From the IMG/VR virus record IMGVR_UViG_3300025815_000127, positions 1 through 22,157 of that record: a stretch of DNA of 22,157 nt, one strand, 5' to 3'. The first letter of the stretch is position 1; the number at the start of each line of letters is the position of its first letter. This stretch comes from a virus. Under the pieces are notes generated by a model. The model did no database searches and was not told the origin of the DNA. It saw only the letters and a program-made list of their open reading frames with translations. The position numbers were made by a program, and so were the translations under genes. Shown here piece after piece: positions 15,264-21,204 of this stretch.

Positions 15264-15552
15264 TTACTTTTTCCTCATACAATTTTCTAATTTCTTTGGC
15301 TGGTTCTACAATCGTAACCATCCAATCTGGTCTAACAGGAATTTCCTTGTCGTTAGTAAACATAATCCAAGGAGTAAATGTTACTCCAACAGAATCATCT
15401 TCTGCTTGTTCGGCAAGATATATGGACTCGGTAAGTGTAAGAACGTGCGGGTCCTTAAACAAATATCCACAAATCTTTTCTTCTGATATTAGTTCTTTGA
15501 TATCTGCAATGATTGTCTCACCAGATTTTAATAGTGCAAGTTTTACGGACAT
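15226..15552 (-). CDS. Small conserved protein (first of a related pair)
   Basis: 108 aa from ATG 15552, 22 bases after the -10 box of a strong promoter, so it is the first gene of the gp43-uvsX-gp41 operon. The sequence shows VKLALLKSGETIIADIKEL, a central FKDPHVLTL, FTPWIMFTNDKEIPVRPDWMVTIVEPAKEIRKLY and an acidic tail. It aligns by eye with the following gene at LLK-(S/N)-x4-I-x-(D/E)-I, the (F/E)PWI(M/D)F block and the D/E-P-x3 end. It has the small beta-barrel look of an Sm-like fold. Function unknown; its position suggests a role early in infection. Confidence 0.8.
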   Translation of the reverse strand: MSVKLALLKSGETIIADIKELISEEKICGYLFKDPHVLTLTESIYLAEQAEDDSVGVTFTPWIMFTNDKEIPVRPDWMVTIVEPAKEIRKLYEEKVNGTDSEVSFTEE

Positions 15553-15573
15553 TTACAAGATTTCTCTCAATAC

Positions 15574-15602
15574 ATTCTACCAACAAAAAAGGGAGGTGTC
15601 AA
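15574..15602 (-). promoter_or_regulatory. Sigma-70-type promoter for the gp43 operon
   Basis: Minus strand: TTGACA (15602-15597), exactly 17 bases, then TAGAAT (15579-15574), 22 bases before the ATG at 15552. The -35 box is a perfect consensus and the -10 differs at one position. The -35 lies inside the descending arm of the terminator of the upstream transcript and creates the only bulge in that stem. Likely an early promoter used by the host polymerase. Confidence 0.8.
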
Positions 15603-15625
15603 CTGGATTGTGCCAGTTACCTCCC
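15585..15625 (-). terminator. Strong rho-independent terminator
   Basis: Minus strand: 13 paired bases in two blocks (GGGAGGT/ACCTCCC and AACTGG/CCAGTT) around a 6-base loop, with a single 3-base bulge (GAC), followed by TTTTTT. It closes the transcript that contains the 27-aa micro-ORF and any read-through from hsp20. Confidence 0.88.
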
Positions 15626-15667
15626 CGTCTGCGCCGACGATATTCAGTTTTATTTATTCAGGAAGTA

Positions 15668-15751
15668 TCAGGGTAGAACGGCGGCGAGCGTTCCCCCAAA
15701 GAAAAGAGTCATTGCTGTTCCCAGTGTTAAGGTGGCGGTGGTAAAGTTCAT
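15668..15751 (-). CDS. Possible 27-aa membrane peptide
   Basis: A short frame with ATG 15751, a near-perfect Shine-Dalgarno (GGAGGG, 3 bases before the ATG) and stop at 15668. The product starts MNFTTATLTLGTAMTLFFGG and ends in LAAVLP: uncharged, Thr-rich, with one predicted membrane helix over most of its length. It has its own -10 box and palindrome upstream and a strong terminator 43 bases after the stop, so it forms an isolated transcription unit. I do not recognise a family. It might instead be a regulatory leader or a small RNA with a chance reading frame; the SD and hydrophobicity favour translation. Confidence 0.5.
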   Translation of the reverse strand: MNFTTATLTLGTAMTLFFGGTLAAVLP

Positions 15752-15770
15752 CGTCCCTCCATAGGTCTAA

Positions 15771-15776
15771 ATTATA
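15771..15776 (-). promoter_or_regulatory. TATAAT -10 box of the micro-ORF transcript
   Basis: TATAAT on the minus strand, 19 bases before the ATG of the 27-aa frame. No TTGACA-like -35 is found at 16-18 bases; the place where it should be is covered by a palindrome, so activation or repression by a bound protein is plausible. Confidence 0.5.
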
Positions 15777-15786
15777 TAGTCATTAT

Positions 15787-15801
15787 GTATCATAGTGATA
15801 C
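15787..15801. promoter_or_regulatory. Palindrome GTATCA-N3-TGATAC, operator-like
   Basis: A perfect 6+6 inverted repeat with a 3-base centre, 10 bases upstream of the TATAAT box and hence over the -35 region. It has no T tract, so it is not a terminator. An operator or activator site is the simplest reading. Confidence 0.45.
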
Positions 15802-15842
15802 AAAAGTCTGTAACGACCGCTACTGATAATAAGGAAAATGTC

Positions 15843-15862
15843 AAGGATTACAGATAATCCTT
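15843..15862 (-). terminator. Hairpin overlapping the hsp20 stop codon
   Basis: Minus strand AAGGATTA-TCTG-TAATCCTT, a perfect 8-bp stem with a 4-base loop that contains the hsp20 stop codon and is followed by GACATTTTCC. The T tract is interrupted, so it may be a weak terminator or protect the 3' end of the message. Confidence 0.45.
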
Positions 15863-16279
15863 ACGGGCATGATGCTCTGGGACTATTTTTCCGAGGACGA
15901 TTCTGAGGAGTCCGTCTTCGAAGGTGACTTCCCGTACTTCTGTGTCGTCGGATAAAGTCCACGCTCGTTGAAAACTTCTTTGAGCCAGTCCCTTGTGGAT
16001 AAACGTCTTCTCGGATTCGGTGTCCTCCCGTTGCCCCTCGACAAAAAGTTTTCCATACTCCGTGAAGACATTGACCTCTCCTTTCTTGAATCCTGCTAAT
16101 GCAATCTCTAAATGGGATTCCACATTATTTATTTGTATGAGATTATAAGGCGGATAATTCTTTGTAGTTTCGTGAAGGTTGAATAGACGATCGAAGTATT
16201 CGTCCATACCAATGCTGTTGCGGGTAATCTTATCCATCAGGGTATTAAGATCCGCAGCAGTATAACGCTGAATGTTCAT
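15848..16279 (-). CDS. hsp20: Small heat-shock protein (Hsp20/alpha-crystallin)
   Basis: 143 aa, IbpA-like. An N-terminal segment (1-45, MDEYFDRLF, NYPPYNLIQ) precedes the alpha-crystallin beta-sandwich: HLEIALAGFKKGEVNVFTEYGKLFVEGQR at about 56-84, FIHKGLAQRSFQRAWTL at about 92-108 and the FEDGLLRIVLGKIVPE end. Small heat-shock proteins hold unfolding proteins in a soluble state; in cyanophages hsp20 is near-universal and thought to help virion folding or host photosystem stability. The classic IxI tail motif is not obvious; the C-terminus is HHARKDYL. Start ATG 16279 has AAGGAG about 9 bases upstream. It is a separate unit between two terminator-like hairpins. Confidence 0.93.
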   Translation of the reverse strand: MNIQRYTAADLNTLMDKITRNSIGMDEYFDRLFNLHETTKNYPPYNLIQINNVESHLEIALAGFKKGEVNVFTEYGKLFVEGQREDTESEKTFIHKGLAQRSFQRAWTLSDDTEVREVTFEDGLLRIVLGKIVPEHHARKDYL

Positions 16280-16342
16280 TATGGTAGCTCCTTGTAAAAG
16301 CGAGTTTGTGTTTTGTGGACCCTTTCGGCATCCACTACTAAT

Positions 16343-16348
16343 TATACA
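16343..16348 (-). promoter_or_regulatory. TATAAT -10 box upstream of hsp20
   Basis: Perfect TATAAT on the minus strand between the regA terminator and hsp20, 63 bases before the ATG, giving a leader of about 55 bases. No good -35 is visible, as for the micro-ORF promoter, so both may depend on a phage or host activator. Confidence 0.5.
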
Positions 16349-16355
16349 AGAAGCA

Positions 16356-16382
16356 TAAAAAAAGCGGGTGTTGTAACCCGCT
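16356..16382 (-). terminator. Rho-independent terminator after regA
   Basis: Minus strand AGCGGGT-TACAAC-ACCCGCT followed by TTTTTT: a perfect 7-bp GC-rich stem, 6-base loop and T tract, 5 bases after the regA stop. It ends the gp45-to-regA transcript. Confidence 0.9.
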
Positions 16383-16387
16383 CCTTA

Positions 16388-16828
16388 TCATTCGGTTTCT
16401 TCTACACGCTTCTTCTTGGAACCAATATTGTATTTGGTTTCCAAAATCCAATCTCCTTTGTCCTTATAAGCAAGGACTTTGATTTGGTTGAGTGGAGCAA
16501 TATCTTGGATCTTAGTAACATCCACGATACCAATCAAACCCCAGTCAGCAAGCAACTGAGCGATGCGATTGCGGCGTTGGACATCGTTCACCGTCAGGTT
16601 TGCGTGTTTACCATCAAGGGCAAACAGTTCCTTAAAATGAACGAGATAGTATCTACCTTGCTTGTGTAAAATATGACAAGACTGATAGATTTTCTTTTCT
16701 TTCCTTGAAGCGACTCCGATACGGGTCAGAGTTTCACGCACTTTCAAAAAGTCATCGGGTTCATTAAGAACCACTTCAACCATTTGTTCAGGCGACCACT
16801 TCACTTCGGGTTCTTGAACCACACTCAT
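16388..16828 (-). CDS. regA: RegA translational repressor
   Basis: 146 aa. RegA binds the start regions of early phage mRNAs and blocks their translation. The match to T4 RegA (122 aa) is clear along the chain: PDDFLKVRETLTRIG, KIYQSCHILHKQGRYYLVHFKELF, DGKHANLT and RRNRIAQLLADWGLI, then the final KYNIG. The protein has about 13 extra residues at the N-terminus and a basic C-terminal extension (SKKKRVEETE). ATG 16828 overlaps the gp62 stop as ATGA. A terminator follows at once, so it is the last gene of this operon. Confidence 0.95.
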   Translation of the reverse strand: MSVVQEPEVKWSPEQMVEVVLNEPDDFLKVRETLTRIGVASRKEKKIYQSCHILHKQGRYYLVHFKELFALDGKHANLTVNDVQRRNRIAQLLADWGLIGIVDVTKIQDIAPLNQIKVLAYKDKGDWILETKYNIGSKKKRVEETE

Positions 16829-17205
16829 TTTGTTCCTCCAGTTTCAAATTTCGATTTAATAAAATTAAGTTGTTCTTCTGTAAGAATCCTCAAAGCTTGT
16901 TTTGCCTTTTCATTACTATAACCATAATAACGTTTGACATAATCAAGATCTTTGATTGTATCCTTTCGGAGCCAGGGAGAAAATCTCTTCTTTTTCCTCA
17001 GACTATTTAGAAGAAAATCATATTGTAGTTTTTTAGGGAGGAAATGATAATGGTTCATTTCATTGGCAAACAGCACTGCATCCAGGTGACCAGAGAAGCA
17101 GCGGTTCACAATATAAGGAGGATATTCCTTCTCAAGTGAAGGGTCTTCGTCAATCAGGTTCTTTTTCGTCTGATTGATCGAGTTTAACCAGTCCTTCAAT
17201 TCCAT
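16825..17205 (-). CDS. gp62: Clamp loader small subunit gp62
   Basis: 126 aa from ATG 17205, the start that gives the expected MELKDWLNSINQTKKNLIDED. With gp44 it loads the gp45 clamp on primer junctions. Motifs typical of the cyanophage form are PPYIVNRCFSGHLDAVLFANEMN, LQYDFLLNSLRKKKRFSPW and YYGYSNEKAKQAL. It is shorter than T4 gp62 (187 aa), as usual in this group. The first 56 bases overlap the end of dam in another frame, and no Shine-Dalgarno is visible, so re-initiation or coupling is likely. It is five genes away from gp44. Confidence 0.9.
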   Translation of the reverse strand: MELKDWLNSINQTKKNLIDEDPSLEKEYPPYIVNRCFSGHLDAVLFANEMNHYHFLPKKLQYDFLLNSLRKKKRFSPWLRKDTIKDLDYVKRYYGYSNEKAKQALRILTEEQLNFIKSKFETGGTK

Positions 17206-18037
17206 AATTAAAAAGTAGTAGTTCTTTGCGTTTCTTTTGCTCTCGCATGTATTCGCCAACAGACCTCATCGTATAAGTAAGGTCAAACTCAGCAGCATTC
17301 CAGTTAGTAAAACGGTCTTTGACTAACTGGTCTGAGTTATAACTAATCAACTGATCAAGACTACAAGCAGAGCAGTCAGCAGCAAACTTATCGTGATCAA
17401 ATCCTTTGTGCATTGATCCCTTACGCCCATAGAGGTTATCCTTAATATCATAAGGAGGATCAAGATATACAAAAGCATTACCTTCAGCACCAAGTAGGTA
17501 ATCATAGGAGTAATTAGTTATACGCCACTTTTTGATTATTTCAGAATAACCTGGCAGTTTGTCAATTCCCCTGATTGAGAAGTTACTATCGCTTGCTTGG
17601 GCGGAGAAGGAGGAGGACTCAGTAAGACCTGAGAAAGAACACTTATTAACCACATAGAAGGAAACAGCACGATGGAAATTTTCACTGTCTTCCAGAGGTC
17701 TAGCAAGATATGCTTTGGCGTCAAGGAATAGGTTTTTAGCACTGGTAGGTTCGACATGGCGATATTTCAGTTGCAGCAGTTCATCTCTCATCTCACGACC
17801 AAACATCTGGAGTTGCTGCCAGAAGTTGACCAGAGGTTCATATAGGTCGTTTACCCAAACTTTCACGTCTGGATACTTTTTAGTAATATGAATAGCAACA
17901 CTACCACCACCAAGAAATGGCTCACGGAACTCATCATACTCCCTTAGGTCGGGGAAGTATTGATCCATCTTGGCGACTGCTCTACTTTTTCCGCCCGGAT
18001 ATCTGAGACAGGTTTTATAACTTTTCAGACTGGTCAT
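17150..18037 (-). CDS. dam: DNA adenine methylase (Dam, D12 class)
   Basis: 295 aa N6-adenine methyltransferase. The D12-class order is visible: LRYPGGKSR at 11-19, FREPFLGGGS at 37-46 (SAM-binding motif I), NKCSFSGL at 131-138 and YLDPPYD at 191-197 with the catalytic DPPY. The likely target is GATC by analogy with T4 Dam; several GATC sites occur in this window, so the site is not avoided. The tail after about residue 275 extends into gp62. ATG 18037 overlaps the stop of the unknown 172-aa gene as ATGA, which couples the two. Probable roles are protection from host restriction or marking of phage DNA. Confidence 0.93.
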   Translation of the reverse strand: MTSLKSYKTCLRYPGGKSRAVAKMDQYFPDLREYDEFREPFLGGGSVAIHITKKYPDVKVWVNDLYEPLVNFWQQLQMFGREMRDELLQLKYRHVEPTSAKNLFLDAKAYLARPLEDSENFHRAVSFYVVNKCSFSGLTESSSFSAQASDSNFSIRGIDKLPGYSEIIKKWRITNYSYDYLLGAEGNAFVYLDPPYDIKDNLYGRKGSMHKGFDHDKFAADCSACSLDQLISYNSDQLVKDRFTNWNAAEFDLTYTMRSVGEYMREQKKRKELLLFNYGIEGLVKLDQSDEKEPD

Positions 18038-18552
18038 ACTATTTCCTCAATCAAATTATAAAGTTTAGTAGCGAAATCTTCTTTCTTTACTGGAATAACA
18101 TTCTTGGCGAGAAACGTAATATCATCAAAATGGACCCTAAAAGAAACTGTTGCGTCTTTAACTTTCGTTTGCTTCATACAAGCATCCCAAGTACAAATGC
18201 CTACAGTATAAGTTTTAGTATCCCATAGTAGCATGTAATCAAAAGTCTTTTCAGGGAGTCCCAAATTTTTACCTTGAAAATTTTTCAGTGTAATTTCCTT
18301 TGTCCATGGTATAGTCTTACAAAAAATACCATCCATGCCTTTTGATTCATAATGAAGATTATCTACAAGTCCATAAAAATCTCTACCATTTTCAGTGTCG
18401 CCAACATATTTAAGTTGTCCGCCACTGTATTTGGCAATAGAAATTTCTTGAACTTCGGCACGTAAAGGTCTAGTCTGATTTCTTTTTAATCCTTCAGTAG
18501 ACTTAACCACACCAAAAATAGAGGCAAAATCAAAGAAACTGGGATTGATCAT
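18034..18552 (-). CDS. Unknown protein coupled to dam, 172 aa
   Basis: Starts at ATG 18552 inside the end of the previous gene (23-base overlap), and its stop overlaps the dam ATG. The N-terminus is MINPSFFDFASIFGVVKS; the centre has FYGLVDNLHYESKGMDGIF and FDYMLLWDTKTYTVGICTWD; the end is FATKLYNLIEEIV. Alternating strands with ESK (69-71) and DTK (111-113) resemble the acid-x-Lys of PD-(D/E)xK nucleases, but no full set of active-site residues can be assigned by eye. No family is recognised. Coupling to dam makes a restriction-like or DNA-binding role possible; this is inference only. Confidence 0.75.
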   Translation of the reverse strand: MINPSFFDFASIFGVVKSTEGLKRNQTRPLRAEVQEISIAKYSGGQLKYVGDTENGRDFYGLVDNLHYESKGMDGIFCKTIPWTKEITLKNFQGKNLGLPEKTFDYMLLWDTKTYTVGICTWDACMKQTKVKDATVSFRVHFDDITFLAKNVIPVKKEDFATKLYNLIEEIV

Positions 18553-18748
18553 AATCTTTAGGATGATACTTCAAGTATTCAAGGAAGGTCATTTTCATTT
18601 CCTTCTTAGTCATACCACAATGTTTTGCGGCAGCAGGTAGAGTCATTTTAGCACGAAACAGTGCTTCATTTGCTTCCTGCACATTCTCAGGTGTAGTCTT
18701 CACTCGTGGTTCTACCAGTTTGGTTTTATCGATATTCAGTAGTCCCAT
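18530..18748 (-). CDS. Small helix-turn-helix-like protein, 72 aa
   Basis: ATG 18748 with AGGGG 8 bases upstream; the in-frame codon at 18751 is TTG. The second half, MTLPAAAKHCGMTKKEMKMTFLEYLKYHP, has the LPxAAxxCGMTKKEMK pattern of a helix-turn-helix, so nucleic-acid binding is plausible. The first part (LLNIDKTKLVEPRVKTTPENVQEANEALF) looks helical. It overlaps both neighbours by about 23 bases. A small regulatory protein is the best guess; the target is unknown. Confidence 0.75.
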   Translation of the reverse strand: MGLLNIDKTKLVEPRVKTTPENVQEANEALFRAKMTLPAAAKHCGMTKKEMKMTFLEYLKYHPKDYDQSQFL

Positions 18749-18920
18749 CAAGCACCCCTACAAAACTATTAGTAAGTCTATTTACACTCTCTGCCATAAC
18801 ACGATACCCAGCACCAACATAAAGTTGACCGAATACAACAGCAACCGTGCAGATACCCCAGAAGATATAATAGTGAGATGATTTCATTTGTGCCAACCTT
18901 TTAGTTTTTTTGTTTTTCAT
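18726..18920 (-). CDS. Small membrane protein, 64 aa
   Basis: ATG 18920 follows the preceding stop by 2 bases. A basic N-terminus (KNKKTKRLAQMKSSHYY) precedes one membrane helix (about residues 18-38, IFWGICTVAVVFGQLYVGAG) and a short tail. Positive residues before the helix predict a cytoplasmic N-terminus. An inner ATG at 18887 (MKSSHYY) has AAGG about 9 bases upstream and would give 53 aa; the choice of start is open. The SHYYIFWGI/GQLYVGAGYR pattern resembles small membrane proteins near gp44 in cyanomyoviruses. Function unknown. Confidence 0.7.
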   Translation of the reverse strand: MKNKKTKRLAQMKSSHYYIFWGICTVAVVFGQLYVGAGYRVMAESVNRLTNSFVGVLDGTTEYR

Positions 18921-18922
18921 AA

Positions 18923-19093
18923 TTAATTATAAGTAAGTGGTTTACTCATATCCAACATTGGTTTCAGTTTACCAAAATTGACTGCCTTTTCGGAGAAGGA
19001 CATTTCAAGTGCTTCAAGAATAGTAAGCAGATTTTCTTCTGGGTTTTCCTTAAACTTCTCAAGGTCCAGAGCAAAGTATTCAGTCTTATTCAT
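18923..19093 (-). CDS. Very small protein after gp44, 56 aa
   Basis: ATG 19093 overlaps the gp44 stop as ATGA; stop TAA at 18923. The chain starts MNKTEYFALDLEKFKENP and continues with an amphipathic helix (NLLTILEALEMSFSEKAV) and KLKPMLDMSKPLTYN. It is too small for a catalytic domain, and it is not gp62, which lies further on. Coupling to gp44 and a clean frame support a real gene. Function unknown. Confidence 0.7.
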   Translation of the reverse strand: MNKTEYFALDLEKFKENPEENLLTILEALEMSFSEKAVNFGKLKPMLDMSKPLTYN

Positions 19094-20031
19094 TTAAAGT
19101 TACACTCCACCATAAGTTCAGTTAGACAAGCAAGCATATTTATTTCTTGGTCTGCTACGAACGCCGACTGATACTGATACTTAGCAAGCACAAGCACAGC
19201 AGCAGGAACGCTATTGTTTTCAAGGGATGTATAACAAGCATCGTAAATACGACGCATAAGTACAGTAGTATCGTTGTCCATGTTAGACACCACCCACTTC
19301 CGAACTTCTGGGAAATTCTTTTCTTTAAGGTTTTTAACGAGTTCATTTACGGCAACATCGGAGAAAGTAGCAAGAATACCAGCATCAATCTTTCCACTCA
19401 CAGAATAACGCTGACACTCATTAAGAACACGACGCCAATCGGGGAAGTGCTTATTAACAAGTTCTACCAGGACCTTGTTATCAGATTCAACACCTTCTGC
19501 AACCAAGATTTCTTGGAGACGCTTGAAGAATTGTGCGGCAATAGACTGACGCTCTTTTCCTTTGATGGAAAAGTCCACGACGGCGCAGCGGGAATGGAGA
19601 GGTTCGAGAATCTTGTTCTTGTAGTTACAAGTGAAGATGAATCGACAGTTCCCAGCAAACTCCTCAATAAACGCCCGTAGGAGGAGTTGAACATCGTTGG
19701 ATGTGTTGTCAGCTTCGTCAATGATGATGACCTTGTGTTTAGAATCTGACGTAAGTGAGACGGTCGAAGCGAAGTTTTTCGCATTGTTTCGGACAGTATC
19801 CAGAAATCTGCCCTCGTCGGATCCGTTGATGACATATACATCTGCTCCAAGTTCGTTACACAGTGCTTTGGCGACGGTAGTCTTACCAATACCAGGAGGA
19901 CCTGCCAAAAGCATATTGGGAATCTCACCCTTGTTTAGAAACTCCTGAAACATCTGCTTTGCAGACTCTGGGAGAATACATTCTTCAATAGTCTTTGGGC
20001 GATATTTCTCAACCCAAATAAAGTTACTCAT
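19090..20031 (-). CDS. gp44: Clamp loader large subunit gp44 (AAA+ ATPase)
   Basis: 313 aa, close to T4 gp44 (319). It forms the ATPase ring that, with gp62, opens and loads the gp45 clamp. N-terminal WVEKYRPKTIEECILP is the family start; Walker A GPPGIGKT is at 44-51, Walker B IIIDEAD ends at 108, sensor 1 FTCNYKN is near 133-139 and the SRC arginine-finger motif is at 147-149. The C-terminal collar is helical (about 230-313). All ATPase residues are present. A GGTGAG stretch upstream of ATG 20031 serves as ribosome binding site, 6 bases after the cupin gene. Confidence 0.97.
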   Translation of the reverse strand: MSNFIWVEKYRPKTIEECILPESAKQMFQEFLNKGEIPNMLLAGPPGIGKTTVAKALCNELGADVYVINGSDEGRFLDTVRNNAKNFASTVSLTSDSKHKVIIIDEADNTSNDVQLLLRAFIEEFAGNCRFIFTCNYKNKILEPLHSRCAVVDFSIKGKERQSIAAQFFKRLQEILVAEGVESDNKVLVELVNKHFPDWRRVLNECQRYSVSGKIDAGILATFSDVAVNELVKNLKEKNFPEVRKWVVSNMDNDTTVLMRRIYDACYTSLENNSVPAAVLVLAKYQYQSAFVADQEINMLACLTELMVECNFK

Positions 20032-20037
20032 AATAAA

Positions 20038-20514
20038 TTACTCACCAATAGTGTGAATCACTGGTTTCTCGTGTGCCAGTATACGATACAAGTCTGCGTT
20101 TTGTCCAGCAGAAACTGGAACAAATTCCTTCTCTGGGTCAAACTCATCATCACGAATTGCCTGGTTAATGACAATAGAACCATCTTCACCAGAGGTGCTG
20201 CGATGATAAGTGCCGACAGGAATTACAAGAGCACCAGAACTGCGATTGAGGTGAACAATATGATAGGGATACTTCCACTCAGGGTTCACAAGTTCAAATG
20301 TTCTCATACCAGATAAAACACGATTATGATCTACCTGATGATAGTGAATGTAAAACTGCTTCGCACCAATGACATCATTCGGGGGTGAGATGGCAGGTCC
20401 AGTATGAACAACCAGGTCACTGGCATTTGAGTTCTCCACAGAAATATCGTAGAAGATAACGGAATCCGTTTCACGGAATACCCGATGCTTCTTAAAATTA
20501 ACTTCACTCATCAT
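20038..20514 (-). CDS. Cupin-like (RmlC-type) protein
   Basis: 158 aa; two adjacent ATGs (20514 and 20511), GAGG about 8 bases upstream. The sequence looks like a single-domain jelly roll: FYIHYHQVDHNRVLSGMRTFEL at about 54-75 has the His-x-His-type first cupin motif, and LVIPVGTYHRSTSG at about 96-109 has the second motif with a late His. A Glu- and Asp-rich end follows. Cupins of this type bind a metal or act as sugar epimerases/isomerases; no substrate can be assigned. It overlaps the preceding small gene by 11 bases. Confidence 0.6.
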   Translation of the reverse strand: MMSEVNFKKHRVFRETDSVIFYDISVENSNASDLVVHTGPAISPPNDVIGAKQFYIHYHQVDHNRVLSGMRTFELVNPEWKYPYHIVHLNRSSGALVIPVGTYHRSTSGEDGSIVINQAIRDDEFDPEKEFVPVSAGQNADLYRILAHEKPVIHTIGE

Positions 20515-20698
20515 CTAAAACCTCAATATGAGATAAAAACTGCGGGGGAGTATTCCACCACATCATCTGGGTTTCTTCCCAGTTGTCAAAAATTACAAAT
20601 TTACCATGGGTATCCACCACCTTATATCGGTGACGAATGTATGGTTCTTTGGATGTCTCAGTAAAATACCGAGAGTCCTTTTTATCAATCAGTTTCAT
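20504..20698 (-). CDS. Small conserved protein, 64 aa
   Basis: Starts at ATG 20698, which overlaps the stop of the upstream gene as ATGA; the longer in-frame extension to 20749 lies inside that gene and is unlikely. The protein begins MKLIDKKDSRYFTETSKEP, has a beta-hairpin-like RYKVVDTHGKFVIFDNWEE and ends in an acidic HIEVLDDE. It has several aromatics (MMWWN) but no membrane helix or enzyme motif. Its place between two coupled genes supports it. Function unknown. Confidence 0.72.
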   Translation of the reverse strand: MKLIDKKDSRYFTETSKEPYIRHRYKVVDTHGKFVIFDNWEETQMMWWNTPPQFLSHIEVLDDE

Positions 20699-21204
20699 AC
20701 CCATTCTGGTTTGCGTTGGGGCATACGAAGATAATTGTCCTTCACCCAAGGCTTGGATGCGATATACATCTTGTATGCGTCAAATGTAGAAATACTAGTA
20801 TCAAACTTGTATTCCTTAGGCATTGCTCGTGCGAAAGGAGTTACTTTTGTCAGTTTACCTTTGGGGAAAAGGTAGTAAGCATGAGTTAGTGTCCCTTCAC
20901 AGGAGTGTGTCTTATTATAGCGTAGAGTATACTCTTGGCACAAGTTCAATCCCCATTTGATGAGCCAATAGGCATTATCCACCGTCTCTGCCGCCCATTT
21001 GGTGCAGGGGTGGTTACGGAAGGCACCTTTTTCTGTCTTGTAGGCAGTGCCGTCTTGCTTGGGAAGAGTCCCATAATTATGATACCAGGGAGAAGCAATA
21101 ATGCTAAGCATCTGGCAGCACTCAAGCGGCATCTTGACAATGTGTTTGTCAGGAAGGCAGATAGCACTTTCGGCAGGGAATTCATGAGTGACAAAGATGT
21201 TCAT
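20695..21204 (-). CDS. Conserved phage protein with DKH-VKM signature, 169 aa
   Basis: ATG 21204 overlaps the speD stop as ATGA. The N-terminus MNIFVTHEFPAESA is followed by LPDKHIVKMPLECCQMLS (about 17-34), FRNHPCTKWAAETVDNAYWL (about 62-81), LCQEYTLRYNKTH (about 87-99), PFARAMPKEYK and a C-terminal RKPEW. This is a widespread phage and bacterial family I recognise by the DKHxVKM, HPxxxW, EYxxRYxKxH and AMPxEYK blocks, but I cannot name a verified function; a remote likeness to endonuclease V-like glycosylases has been in my mind and is not shown here. His, Trp and Cys are unusually abundant for its size. Confidence 0.8.
   Translation of the reverse strand: MNIFVTHEFPAESAICLPDKHIVKMPLECCQMLSIIASPWYHNYGTLPKQDGTAYKTEKGAFRNHPCTKWAAETVDNAYWLIKWGLNLCQEYTLRYNKTHSCEGTLTHAYYLFPKGKLTKVTPFARAMPKEYKFDTSISTFDAYKMYIASKPWVKDNYLRMPQRKPEWV

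Noticed and set aside
20696-20749. N-terminal extension of the 64-aa protein to 20749
   Set aside because: It would lie wholly within the preceding gene, while ATG 20698 gives the usual ATGA coupling.
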